This document shows, piece by piece, positions 1 to 6,677 of a stretch of 8,301 nucleotides of DNA. Origin of the DNA: an uncultured Erysipelotrichaceae bacterium (lineage in GTDB: Bacteria > Bacillota_I > Bacilli_A > Erysipelotrichales > Coprobacillaceae); assembly GCA_900550005.1 (NCBI GenBank), contig URQL01000067.1, forward strand, positions 1 to 8,301, given 5' to 3'. Position numbers and translations under genes: made by a program. The notes under the pieces were generated by a model. It was given only the letters and a program-made list of their open reading frames with translations. It made no database searches and was not told the DNA's origin. Each line of letters opens with the position of its first letter. Position 1 is the stretch's first letter.

Positions 1-68
1 TCTTCGATTGTTCATTTTGTTTTTAAACCTCTTAGTTTTGTTGTATTTAGTTTTCTATTTCAATTAAT

Positions 69-102
69 CAAAAAAGAATAAGAGATTTAAGCTCTTATTC
101 TT
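69..102 (-). terminator. Rho-independent terminator of the amidohydrolase gene
   Basis: Read on the minus strand, an 11-bp perfect stem (92-102 with 74-84) closes a 7-base loop and is followed by a run of six T. The upstream arm contains the TAA stop codon of the amidohydrolase (95-97), so hairpin and gene end overlap. The remaining 68 bases to the window edge are AT-rich and hold no gene I can support. Confidence 0.93.
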
Positions 103-1687
103 CTTTTGCATAGACACAGTTTCCATCAACATACGTTTTTAACACATCAACTTCAACCAATTTGAACGGATCGATTTGATGTAAATTTTCGCTTAATACC
201 ACAAAATCAGCAACTTTATCGACTTCTATCGATCCTTTAACCTTTTCTTCAAACGGAGCATAAGCACCATTTAAAGTAAAAGATTGTAAAGCTTCATGAA
301 TACGAAGAGCTTGATTTGGTAAATAAGGACCAATTCCTCTAGTAGAACAGCGCGTGATTGCACATTGCATCCCTTTTAAAACATCAGGTAATTCTACTGG
401 ACAATCCGAACCATTCGATGCATGATTAAAATCATAAAAGGTTTTAAAAGCATAACTTGAATTTGCACGCTTACCAACACGATCCTTTACAATCAACACA
501 TCATAGTCTAAAAAAATCGATTGAATGTAAGCTTGTAATTGTAAATTTTTAAAACGTTCGAGTTGTGATGGATTGGAGATTTGGCAATGTACCACACCGT
601 GACGATGATTTGAACGTGGATGTTTAGCAAGGGTATTTTCATAAGCTTGTAAAACCATTTCTAAAGCGCCATCCCCAATTGCATGAATAGCGACTTGCAT
701 GCCATGATAAGATGCATAATCCACCATTTCATTTAAGGTTTGTGTGTCATAAACTTGAATCCCTTTTGTGGTTTGATCATCTTGATAAGGTTCTAAAAGT
801 AAAGCAGTTCTTGCTCCTAGAGAACCATCCGCCATCATTTTTAATGGACCAATTTTAAAATAGTCGTTTCCTACTCCAGTATGATAACCTTCATCAATGA
901 ATTGTTTTAAGCTTTCTAAGGAAGTGAAATGGGATTGTTCATAGATTTTAACACTCATTGCTTGTTCTTGTTCTAACTGATGGTATGCTTCTAAAATGTC
1001 ATGATAATTTCCAAAAACAAGTAGATCATCACTTTGCGCAGAAGTGATGCCGTATTGATTTAAAGACTTAAATGCTCTTTTTAGCATTTCTTTAATTTGT
1101 TCAACCGTAGGTTGAGGCATTTTAGCATTAATTAAATCAATAGCATTTTCTTTAAATACGCCCGTTTTAACATCAAAGTAACCCCCTTCTACTTGAGGTG
1201 TGTTTTCATCAATGTCAAAAATTTCTAAAGCTTTGGTATTACATATTGCAATATGTCCACAAGTACGTGTAATTAAAATAGGATGATCTAAAGATACATC
1301 ATCTAAATCTTGACGCGTTGGAAAACGTTTTTCATCTTCGAAGAAATCATGATTCCATCCTCTCCCTTTAACAAACGCTCCCTTTGTTATTTTTTCTTTT
1401 TGAATATACGCTTTTAAAGCTTGTTTTAATTCTGTAATTGATTTTACTTTTGTTAAAGGACACATCGTTAGTGTATAGCCATAATTTAAAACATGCATAT
1501 GACTATCATTAAAACCTGCTGTTACATATTTTTGTTGTAAATCAACGATTTTACTTTCTTTGGTTTGGTATTGCAAAGCTTCTTTTGTTGATCCTACATA
1601 AATAAATTTTTTATTTTCCACTACAAAGGCTTCTTTTAATCCATTTGTAATGGTATCAATAACTCCATTAATATAGATTATTCGCAT
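95..1687 (-). CDS. YtcJ-like metal-dependent amidohydrolase (Amidohydrolase_3 family)
   Basis: A 530-residue cytoplasmic protein with the full length and motif order of the YtcJ-like branch of the amidohydrolase superfamily. Visible motifs are the N-terminal metal site GFNDSHMHV (H63, H65), the segment KIGPLKMMADGSLGAR at 278-293, a metal-binding His in VAIHAIGDG (H335), a second in VVHCQI (H367), and the catalytic-type Asp in NGSDCPVE (D428). The C-terminal KVADFVVL (491-498) is the usual small beta-domain ending. No signal peptide or membrane segment is seen. The ATG is preceded by GGGGG eight bases upstream. The family hydrolyses C-N bonds in varied, mostly unassigned substrates, so I give no substrate. 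It follows the acetyltransferase gene by 36 bases, across a weak terminator. With no well-placed promoter of its own, it is probably expressed by readthrough. Confidence 0.9.
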   Translation of the reverse strand: MRIIYINGVIDTITNGLKEAFVVENKKFIYVGSTKEALQYQTKESKIVDLQQKYVTAGFNDSHMHVLNYGYTLTMCPLTKVKSITELKQALKAYIQKEKITKGAFVKGRGWNHDFFEDEKRFPTRQDLDDVSLDHPILITRTCGHIAICNTKALEIFDIDENTPQVEGGYFDVKTGVFKENAIDLINAKMPQPTVEQIKEMLKRAFKSLNQYGITSAQSDDLLVFGNYHDILEAYHQLEQEQAMSVKIYEQSHFTSLESLKQFIDEGYHTGVGNDYFKIGPLKMMADGSLGARTALLLEPYQDDQTTKGIQVYDTQTLNEMVDYASYHGMQVAIHAIGDGALEMVLQAYENTLAKHPRSNHRHGVVHCQISNPSQLERFKNLQLQAYIQSIFLDYDVLIVKDRVGKRANSSYAFKTFYDFNHASNGSDCPVELPDVLKGMQCAITRCSTRGIGPYLPNQALRIHEALQSFTLNGAYAPFEEKVKGSIEVDKVADFVVLSENLHQIDPFKLVEVDVLKTYVDGNCVYAKEE

Positions 1688-1702
1688 AATGATCCCCCTT
1701 AT

Positions 1703-1725
1703 AAAAAAAGCAACAATGGTTGCCT
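1703..1725 (-). terminator. Short terminator between the acetyltransferase and amidohydrolase genes
   Basis: On the minus strand GCAAC (1723-1719), loop CATT, GTTGC (1714-1710) is followed by seven T. The core stem is only 5 bp, or 7 with a flanking G-T and A-T pair, so it is probably leaky. It overlaps the TAG stop of the acetyltransferase (1724-1726). Confidence 0.7.
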
Positions 1726-2269
1726 AATCTAATTTCAATCCTAATGTTGCCCCAAATTCTGTTTCTTCTAATACTTTAAATCCCATTTTACTATAAAAAG
1801 ACACAGCACGTTTATTTGCTTTATCTACCCCAAGCATTACCCCTTTAATATGGTTTGCTTCTAAATATTGGATTAAAGTTTGCATTAATTTTGTCCCATG
1901 ATGATTTCCAGTATAACTTTCTTCAATATCGATATGCAAGTGTGCTGGATAATTTTCTTTGTATTTTGCGTAGTTTGAAATATCTGTACGATTAGCAAAA
2001 TTTGGACAATCCGTTTTGATTTTATCGATATAAGGTTTCATAACCGTTTCAAAGTGATCGTAGTTTGTCGCACAAAGAATATATCCTCTAACTTTGCTTT
2101 CATCATCCAAAATCAAGAATGCTGTTTCATGATCAATGTAAGGATCACAATACATCATTAATGAAAAGTTATAATGTTCTTTGTTTGTCTTTTTTTCTGG
2201 TGAACCTGTGTTGATACAAATACGACGTACATCCTCTTTATATTTTGGTTCGTATTGAATAATTTCCAT
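1724..2269 (-). CDS. GNAT-family N-acetyltransferase, unknown substrate
   Basis: A 181-residue single-domain GNAT protein expected to transfer acetyl from acetyl-CoA to an unidentified amine. The core lies in the C-terminal half: strand beta-4 and the acetyl-CoA loop at PAHLHIDIEESYTGNHHGTKL (108-128), then GVDKANKRAVSFYSKMGF (147-164), the classic motif-B ending. The start at 2269 is chosen because GGGAGGA lies eight bases upstream (2278-2284). An in-frame ATG 16 codons further upstream would begin inside the asnS terminator and lacks such a site. The acetyl-CoA loop is unusual: where most members have Q/R-x-x-G-x-G/A, this one reads T-G-N-H-H-G-T, lacking the first Gln/Arg and one Gly. The LHID pattern resembles uncharacterised acetyltransferases of the class likened to the C-terminal domain of O-GlcNAcases. 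Stop is TAG. Confidence 0.83.
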   Translation of the reverse strand: MEIIQYEPKYKEDVRRICINTGSPEKKTNKEHYNFSLMMYCDPYIDHETAFLILDDESKVRGYILCATNYDHFETVMKPYIDKIKTDCPNFANRTDISNYAKYKENYPAHLHIDIEESYTGNHHGTKLMQTLIQYLEANHIKGVMLGVDKANKRAVSFYSKMGFKVLEETEFGATLGLKLD

Positions 2270-2277
2270 AGTGGTTG

Positions 2278-2284
2278 TCCTCCC
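2278..2284 (-). promoter_or_regulatory. Ribosome binding site setting the acetyltransferase start
   Basis: GGGAGGA on the minus strand, eight bases before the ATG at 2269. It decides between this start and the longer in-frame ATG at 2317. Confidence 0.8.
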
Positions 2285-2303
2285 GTAATTGTTTACAAAA
2301 AGT

Positions 2304-2332
2304 ATTCTATCAAACAAAAAAAGAGTTGTCTA
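2304..2332 (-). promoter_or_regulatory. Predicted sigma-70/SigA promoter for the acetyltransferase, embedded in the asnS terminator
   Basis: On the minus strand a TAGACA -35 box (2332-2327) and a TAGAAT -10 box (2309-2304) are exactly 17 bases apart, with an extended-10 TG one base before the -10. The -35 box lies in the loop and descending arm of the asnS terminator, and the spacer contains its T-tract. Transcription would start near 2297, giving a leader of about 28 bases that includes the ribosome binding site. Confidence 0.6.
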
Positions 2333-2342
2333 GGACAACTCT
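2315..2342 (-). terminator. Rho-independent terminator of asnS
   Basis: A perfect 9-bp stem AGAGTTGTC/GACAACTCT (2342-2334 with 2330-2322) with a 3-base loop CTA, followed by T residues down to 2316. The outermost stem base is the last base of the asnS TAA stop (2342-2344). Confidence 0.92.
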
Positions 2343-3727
2343 TAAAATTTAAGATTTCTAGGTGTACGTGGATAAGGTAAAACATCACGAATATTTTTCA
2401 TACCTGTGATATACATAACTAAACGTTCAAAACCAATACCGAATCCAGCATGTTGAACACCACCATAACGTCTTAGATCCATATACCATTGTAGATTTTC
2501 TTGTTCTACTCCTAATTCTTCCATACGTTGTTTTAAGATATCATAACGTTCTTCTCTTTGGCTACCACCAATTAATTCTCCAATTCCAGGAACGAGCATA
2601 TCGCAAGCTGCAACTGTTTTGTTATCATCATTAACGCGCATATAGAACGCTTTAATATCTTTAGGGTAGTTTGTTAAAAAGACTGGTCCTTTAACCACTT
2701 CATCGGTAATGTAAACTTCATGTTCACTCGCTAAATCAATTCCCCATTCTACAGGTTCTTCAAATTTTTTACCTGATTTTTTAAGGATTTCAATGGCTTC
2801 TGTATAATCTAAACGTTTAAATTCTGAATTTAATACATGAGTTAAACGATCTAATAATGTTTTATCAACAAATTGGTTTAAGAATTCCATTTCTGCTTCA
2901 CCATTATCTAAAACATATTGAATACAATATTTAACTAAGTCTTCCATTAAATCCATATCATCTTCTAAATCAGCAAATGCGATTTCAGGTTCAACCATCC
3001 AAAGTTCACTTACATGGCGACTTGTATTTGAGTTTTCAGCTCTAAATGCCGGTCCGAATGTATAAACATCTCTAAATGCTAAAGCAAATGATTCAACATG
3101 TAATTGTCCTGAAACAGTAAGAGAAGCTTTTTTACCAAAAAAATCTTTTTCATAATCTCCATCTGTTCTTGTTGTAACGGTGAAAGTTTCTCCTGCACCT
3201 TCTGCATCATTTCCAGTAATAAGTGGTGTTGTGACATAAACAAAACCTTGATCTTGGAAAAATTCATGAATTGCCATTGCAAGTAATGATCGAATTCTAA
3301 ATACAGCCATGAATGTATTTGTACGAGGACGTAAATGTGGAATCTCTCTTAAATATTCTAAAGTATGACGTTTCTTTTGTAATGGATAATCTTCATCACA
3401 ATCTCCTTCAATCACAATTTGAGTTGCTTCAATTTCAAATGGTTGTTTTGCTTCTGGTGTAAGTTTAAATTTACCTAAAACTTTAATAGCTGCTCCAGTT
3501 TTAACTTTTCTGATTTCATCATAGTTTTTAAGTGTTTCCACTAAATAAACGATTTGTGCATTTTTAAAATATGTACCATCATTTAATGCAATAAATCCGA
3601 CTTTACCGTTATCACGATTTGTACGAACCCATCCTTCTAATTCAACATATTCTAATGATTCACTTTCTAATAAATTATTAGAAATAACCATTTCATATAA
3701 TTCTCTGATTGTTTCAAATTCAAACAT
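2342..3727 (-). CDS. asnS: Asparaginyl-tRNA synthetase
   Basis: A 461-residue class IIb synthetase that charges tRNA-Asn with asparagine using ATP in the cytoplasm. An N-terminal OB-fold anticodon-binding domain (about 25-110, with VELEGWVRTNR) precedes the catalytic core. Motif 1 spans HLRPRTNTFMAVFRIRS (131-147). The AsnRS-type EGAGETFTVTT segment is at 176-186. Motif 2 is FRAENSNTSRH (228-238) and motif 3 is GFGIGFERL (428-436), including the ATP-binding Arg 435. Length matches the bacterial family. The ATG is preceded by AAGGAGG nine bases upstream. It is controlled by the T-box leader immediately upstream, is followed by its own terminator, and forms an essentially single-gene regulated unit after rex. 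No damage or unusual residues were seen. Confidence 0.98.
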   Translation of the reverse strand: MFEFETIRELYEMVISNNLLESESLEYVELEGWVRTNRDNGKVGFIALNDGTYFKNAQIVYLVETLKNYDEIRKVKTGAAIKVLGKFKLTPEAKQPFEIEATQIVIEGDCDEDYPLQKKRHTLEYLREIPHLRPRTNTFMAVFRIRSLLAMAIHEFFQDQGFVYVTTPLITGNDAEGAGETFTVTTRTDGDYEKDFFGKKASLTVSGQLHVESFALAFRDVYTFGPAFRAENSNTSRHVSELWMVEPEIAFADLEDDMDLMEDLVKYCIQYVLDNGEAEMEFLNQFVDKTLLDRLTHVLNSEFKRLDYTEAIEILKKSGKKFEEPVEWGIDLASEHEVYITDEVVKGPVFLTNYPKDIKAFYMRVNDDNKTVAACDMLVPGIGELIGGSQREERYDILKQRMEELGVEQENLQWYMDLRRYGGVQHAGFGIGFERLVMYITGMKNIRDVLPYPRTPRNLKF

Positions 3728-3744
3728 TTTCTTTCCTCCTTATT

Positions 3745-3780
3745 AAAATAAAAAAACTCGTTCCTAAAAAGGAACGAGTT
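3745..3780 (-). terminator. Regulated terminator of the asnS T-box leader
   Basis: On the minus strand a perfect 10-bp stem AACTCGTTCC/GGAACGAGTT (3780-3771 with 3764-3755) encloses a 6-base loop and runs into seven T. Bases 3773-3769 can instead pair with AAGGA at 3798-3794 to form the antiterminator, so the two structures exclude each other. Confidence 0.95.
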
Positions 3781-3968
3781 GACCGCGGTACCATCCTTAT
3801 TCATCTATTGATGCTCTCTTTGTGTTAACGCCACTTTAGCGAGGTAGTCTACTGTTATTTCTCCTACCTAGTTCATTGAGTGTTCCAATTCTATCTTCGT
3901 TGCTTTGCTCTCACCATCCAAAACTCGCTTTAAAAAGTGATAGTTGTTCTCAAATCATTACTTGTAAC
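3745..3968 (-). promoter_or_regulatory. T-box leader of asnS with Asn (AAC) specifier
   Basis: A cis-acting RNA that binds uncharged tRNA-Asn and then lets transcription continue into asnS. The diagnostic T-box sequence ATGGTACCGCGGTC, read on the minus strand, covers 3782-3795 within the antiterminator. Its TGG bulge would pair with the tRNA acceptor end. In Stem I the distal-loop motif GNTGG appears as GATGG (3918-3914). Helices TTGAG/CTCAA and CTATC/GATAG flank an internal loop whose 3' side contains AAC at 3884-3882, followed by A. This is the expected place for the specifier, and AAC is an Asn codon that matches the downstream gene. A second AAC (3873-3871) lies outside this loop. The leader fills nearly the whole rex-asnS gap. 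The 5' end is set from the predicted promoter and is approximate. Confidence 0.96.
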
Positions 3969-3972
3969 TTTA

Positions 3973-4001
3973 TTTTTACCATTATTTTGTTTTTTTTTCA
4001 A
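3973..4001 (-). promoter_or_regulatory. Predicted promoter of the asnS T-box transcript
   Basis: On the minus strand TTGAAA (4001-3996) and TAAAAA (3978-3973) are 17 bases apart, directly upstream of T-box Stem I and just after the rex stop codon. The -35 is good and the -10 is weak (4 of 6). No terminator hairpin follows rex, so readthrough from rex into the T-box is also possible. Confidence 0.5.
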
Positions 4002-4009
4002 GTATTTTT

Positions 4010-4660
4010 TTAATCTTCTTCAGATTCGTTATTTAAGTGCATTTTGATTGCTAATTCTTGAATTGCTACAACAACATCTACAGTTTGGACTTCTACTCCT
4101 GGTTTAACTGTAAAATGCGTATGTGTGAAATCAACAATTCCTTTGATTCCTAGATCCATTAAACGATCAACCGTTTCTTGAACATCTTGACTAATTGCTA
4201 AAATAGCAATTTTACAATTTTCAGGAAATTTTTCTTCTAAATCTTCAATATTATAAAGTTTTACACCAAAACGTTCCCCTACTTTATTTGGGTCTAGATC
4301 AAATGCGCAAACGATTTGACCAACGGTATATTGCCAACGATTATATTTTAAAATGGCACTTCCTAAGTTTCCTACCCCAATTAAAATAATCGGTTCATGT
4401 AATCCTAATCCTAAAACTTCATTTAAAATATCAATTAAATGTTTTACATCATATCCCTTTCCTCTTTGTCCTAAGCTTTCTTGTTTAGCTAGGTAAGTAA
4501 AGTCTCGACGGATCGTTGTATCTTGAATTCCTGTGGCTTCGTAAAGTTCACTTGATAAAAAGACTTCTTTACCTTCATGTTGCATTTTTCTTAAAGCTTT
4601 TAAATAAATTGGATAACGTGACATGGTCGCTTGTGATATTTTTGTTTCTTTCTTTTCCAT
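4010..4660 (-). CDS. rex: Redox-sensing transcriptional repressor Rex
   Basis: A 216-residue DNA-binding repressor that senses the NADH/NAD+ ratio: NADH binding releases it from operators of fermentation and respiration genes. The N-terminal winged helix (about 10-75) contains SRYPIYLKAL, then SSELYEATGIQDTTIRRDF and the wing ending GKGYDV. A Rossmann domain follows with the dinucleotide loop GVGNLG (95-100) and acidic AFDLDP (119-124). The C-terminal TVDVVVAIQELAIKM matches the domain-swapped dimer helix of the family. AAGGAGG sits eight bases before the ATG. Between RRDF and GYDV this protein has 14 residues, against 11 as I recall for Bacillus Rex, so the wing is longer than usual. It starts 13 bases after the tsaD stop and belongs to the same transcript. 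No clear TTGTGAA-N4-TTCACAA Rex operator was found in the window. Confidence 0.95.
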   Translation of the reverse strand: MEKKETKISQATMSRYPIYLKALRKMQHEGKEVFLSSELYEATGIQDTTIRRDFTYLAKQESLGQRGKGYDVKHLIDILNEVLGLGLHEPIILIGVGNLGSAILKYNRWQYTVGQIVCAFDLDPNKVGERFGVKLYNIEDLEEKFPENCKIAILAISQDVQETVDRLMDLGIKGIVDFTHTHFTVKPGVEVQTVDVVVAIQELAIKMHLNNESEED

Positions 4661-4673
4661 TTTCTAATCCTCC

Positions 4674-5669
4674 TTATAAAGCTAAATTTGGTTTAACACT
4701 CAAATCCAATGATGAAAATAGTTGTTTATCATACATATAACTTCCAGCCATGGCAATCATTGCTGCATTATCTGTGCATGACCAAAGTGGAGGTAAAACT
4801 AATTGGATCGAAGTTGCATCAAAAGCTTGTTTCAAATCCGCTCTTAATTTTGAATTGGCACTTACTCCTCCAGCTACAACAACTTGTTTTACGTGATAAT
4901 TTAAAGCTGCTCTTTTGGTTTTTTCAATAAGAACACCTAAAGCTGCTTCTTGAAATGAGCAAGCTAAATCATTGGCATCCACTTCTAATCCTTTTTGATG
5001 AAGATTATGAACAAGATTGATTACAGCAGATTTTAATCCACTATAAGAAAAATTATAAGTATCGTCATCCATTGGTTTAGGTAAGTTATAGCTTGGTTTA
5101 CCTTGTTTTGCTAAACGATCGATTTGTGGTCCTCCTGGATAAGGTACTTTTAATACTCTACCTACTTTATCATAGGCTTCTCCAATGGCATCATCAAGCG
5201 TTGTGCCAATAACTTCAAAATGTAAGTGTTCTTTCATATAAATAAGTTCCGTATGACCTCCTGAGACAACAAGGGCAAGCATTGGAAATTGCATCGGTTC
5301 ACTAAGCTCATTAGCATAAATATGACCAGCAATATGATGGACACCGATCAAAGGTTTATTATAAGCTAAAGCTAAAGTTTTAGCTGCTTGCATCCCTACA
5401 TGTAAAGACCCTACTAATCCCGGCCCTTTTGTTACAGCAATAGCATCCACTTGTTCTAAAGTAAGATTTGCTTGTTGTAAAGCTTCTTTAATTACATAAC
5501 TGATATTTTGTACGTGCATACGACTTGCGATTTCAGGAACAACGCCTCCATAAAGTTTATGTGTATCAATTTGGGTTGAAACAACATTTGCAAGTAATTC
5601 TTTTTTATCTTTTAAAATGGCGACTGCTGTTTCATCACAACTTGATTCAATTGCTAAAATAATAGCCAT
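4674..5669 (-). CDS. tsaD: tRNA N6-adenosine threonylcarbamoyltransferase TsaD
   Basis: A 331-residue Kae1/Qri7-family enzyme that, with TsaB and TsaE, transfers the threonylcarbamoyl group from threonylcarbamoyl-AMP to A37 of ANN-decoding tRNAs. The N-terminal ASKHA ATPase fold begins AIILAIESSCDETAVAIL. The metal-binding pair is in VHHIAGH (H112, H116). Other hallmarks are KGPGLVGSL (81-89), LVVSGGHTEL (133-142), NFSYSGLKSA (206-215), VVAGGVSANSKLR (264-276) and the metal-binding Asp in SCTDNAAMIA (D300). Length is normal. Its ATG comes one base after the rimI stop, and its ribosome binding site (AGAGGTGA) lies within the end of rimI, which implies translational coupling. The neighbours tsaE, tsaB and rimI complete the usual Firmicute cluster. 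Confidence 0.98.
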   Translation of the reverse strand: MAIILAIESSCDETAVAILKDKKELLANVVSTQIDTHKLYGGVVPEIASRMHVQNISYVIKEALQQANLTLEQVDAIAVTKGPGLVGSLHVGMQAAKTLALAYNKPLIGVHHIAGHIYANELSEPMQFPMLALVVSGGHTELIYMKEHLHFEVIGTTLDDAIGEAYDKVGRVLKVPYPGGPQIDRLAKQGKPSYNLPKPMDDDTYNFSYSGLKSAVINLVHNLHQKGLEVDANDLACSFQEAALGVLIEKTKRAALNYHVKQVVVAGGVSANSKLRADLKQAFDATSIQLVLPPLWSCTDNAAMIAMAGSYMYDKQLFSSLDLSVKPNLAL

Positions 5670-5670
5670 T

Positions 5671-6108
5671 TTATTTCACCTCTTTCATCATTAAATAAGC
5701 ATCTTCATTTGTATCTGTATAATAATTTTTACGTACAGCTTGTTTAACAAAGCCAAATTTTTCATAAAGATGAATGGCTTTACTATTTGACTTTCTTACT
5801 TCTAACGTAAAAATAGTGGCCTTTTGTAATAGACTGTCTTTTTGACATTGTTCTAATAATGACAGACCATACCCTTGTCTTTGATAAGGTAAATCAACAG
5901 CTACATTTGTAATTTCTACATATTGATCTCTAATCCAATAACCAATATACCCTATGATTTGTTGATCATTTTTTATTACTTTATAGTAGGCAAAGGGATT
6001 TTCAGTAAGTTCAAATACAAAGTCTTTTTTTTGCCAAGGATGATTAAAACATCTTTTTTCAATTTCTAATACTTGGTCGATATCTTCTAATTGCATCTCT
6101 ATAAACAT
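5671..6108 (-). CDS. rimI: Protein N-acetyltransferase RimI family
   Basis: A 145-residue GNAT acetyltransferase. E. coli RimI acetylates the N-terminal Ala of ribosomal protein S18, and the Firmicute orthologue (YdiD in B. subtilis) lies in the same position among tsa genes. Visible features: beta-4 ITNVAVDLPYQRQGYGLSLL with the acetyl-CoA loop Q/RxxGxG/A as QRQGYG (76-81), TLEVRKSNSKAIHLYEKFGF (101-120) with the general-base candidate E103 and Y115, and the RimI-type tail KNYYTDTNEDAYLM (127-140). The start overlaps the end of tsaB by 10 bases. A GAGG lies about ten bases upstream, within tsaB. The true substrate in this organism is inferred. The name rests on family motifs and synteny. Confidence 0.93.
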   Translation of the reverse strand: MFIEMQLEDIDQVLEIEKRCFNHPWQKKDFVFELTENPFAYYKVIKNDQQIIGYIGYWIRDQYVEITNVAVDLPYQRQGYGLSLLEQCQKDSLLQKATIFTLEVRKSNSKAIHLYEKFGFVKQAVRKNYYTDTNEDAYLMMKEVK

Positions 6109-6677
6109 TGTTTTTTAGCCTCTACTTCTTTAATATAGCAAGGAACGAGTGCATCCACATTTTCAACATAATCTTCTTGCTTAGCTAATGCATAAAGATT
6201 TTTTGTTAAATCAATCGATTCATCATACATTTTGATTAAATAATCGGAATATTCTTGTTTTAACTCAATTAATCTTTCTTCAGTAGCGAGTTGATCTTCT
6301 AATACAACTTGTCCTTGATTATAAATACCAACATAATATTTTTTCCCTCTTGCATCAATGATTGCCATGGCTTTATCATAACCAGCAAGCATTTTTAATG
6401 AAGAGATGGCTTTTACTTTAACTGGACAAACAGCAGCTAAAGTTTTAGCAATTGTTAAAGCAATACGCACACCTGTATAAGATCCTGGTCCAATGGCAAT
6501 GATCATTTCATCAATATCCTTTAAAGAAACAGATCCTAACATTTTTTGCATCATTGGAATAGCAAGTTCAGATTGTTTTTTTAATGCTTCTATTTTGCAT
6601 TGATCAATGAGCTTATCGTCTTGGTAAAAAGCAATCGCTAAATAATTATTTGAAGTATCCATTACTAATGTTTTCAT
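6099..6677 (-). CDS. tsaB: t6A biosynthesis protein TsaB
   Basis: A 192-residue catalytically inactive paralogue of TsaD that forms the TsaBD/TsaBDE complex needed for t6A37 formation. The ASKHA N-domain starts MKTLVMDTSNNYLAIA. The family signature IGPGSYTGVRIALTIAKTLA is at 62-81, and AIIDARGKKYYVGIY (105-119) is the conserved second half. At about 192 residues it is shorter than the B. subtilis and E. coli proteins (about 230), and the C-terminal part after about 125 is poorly conserved to my eye. The usual HS..L motif reads KKQSELAIP, with Gln where His is common. It overlaps tsaE by 32 bases, with AGGAGG six bases before its ATG inside tsaE, and overlaps rimI by 10. Stop is TAG. Confidence 0.95.
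   Translation of the reverse strand: MKTLVMDTSNNYLAIAFYQDDKLIDQCKIEALKKQSELAIPMMQKMLGSVSLKDIDEMIIAIGPGSYTGVRIALTIAKTLAAVCPVKVKAISSLKMLAGYDKAMAIIDARGKKYYVGIYNQGQVVLEDQLATEERLIELKQEYSDYLIKMYDESIDLTKNLYALAKQEDYVENVDALVPCYIKEVEAKKQCL

Noticed and set aside
1..15. Possible gene start on the minus strand at the left edge (ATG at 15, MNNRR, with AGAGG about 12 bases upstream)
   Set aside because: Only five codons are visible, the ribosome binding site spacing is long and no promoter is clear. It cannot be supported from this window.
1695..1723. TAGGCA-17-TATAAG promoter-like pair before the amidohydrolase
   Set aside because: Transcription would start only about five bases before the ATG and omit the GGGGG ribosome binding site, so it is unlikely to be functional.
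3079..3282. 67-codon minus-strand ORF inside asnS
   Set aside because: It is an alternative frame wholly inside the intact asnS catalytic core, with no ribosome binding site.
4516..4930. Two plus-strand ORFs (4516-4740 and 4709-4930)
   Set aside because: They lie antisense to the firmly identified rex and tsaD genes, overlap each other and lack family features. They are shadows.
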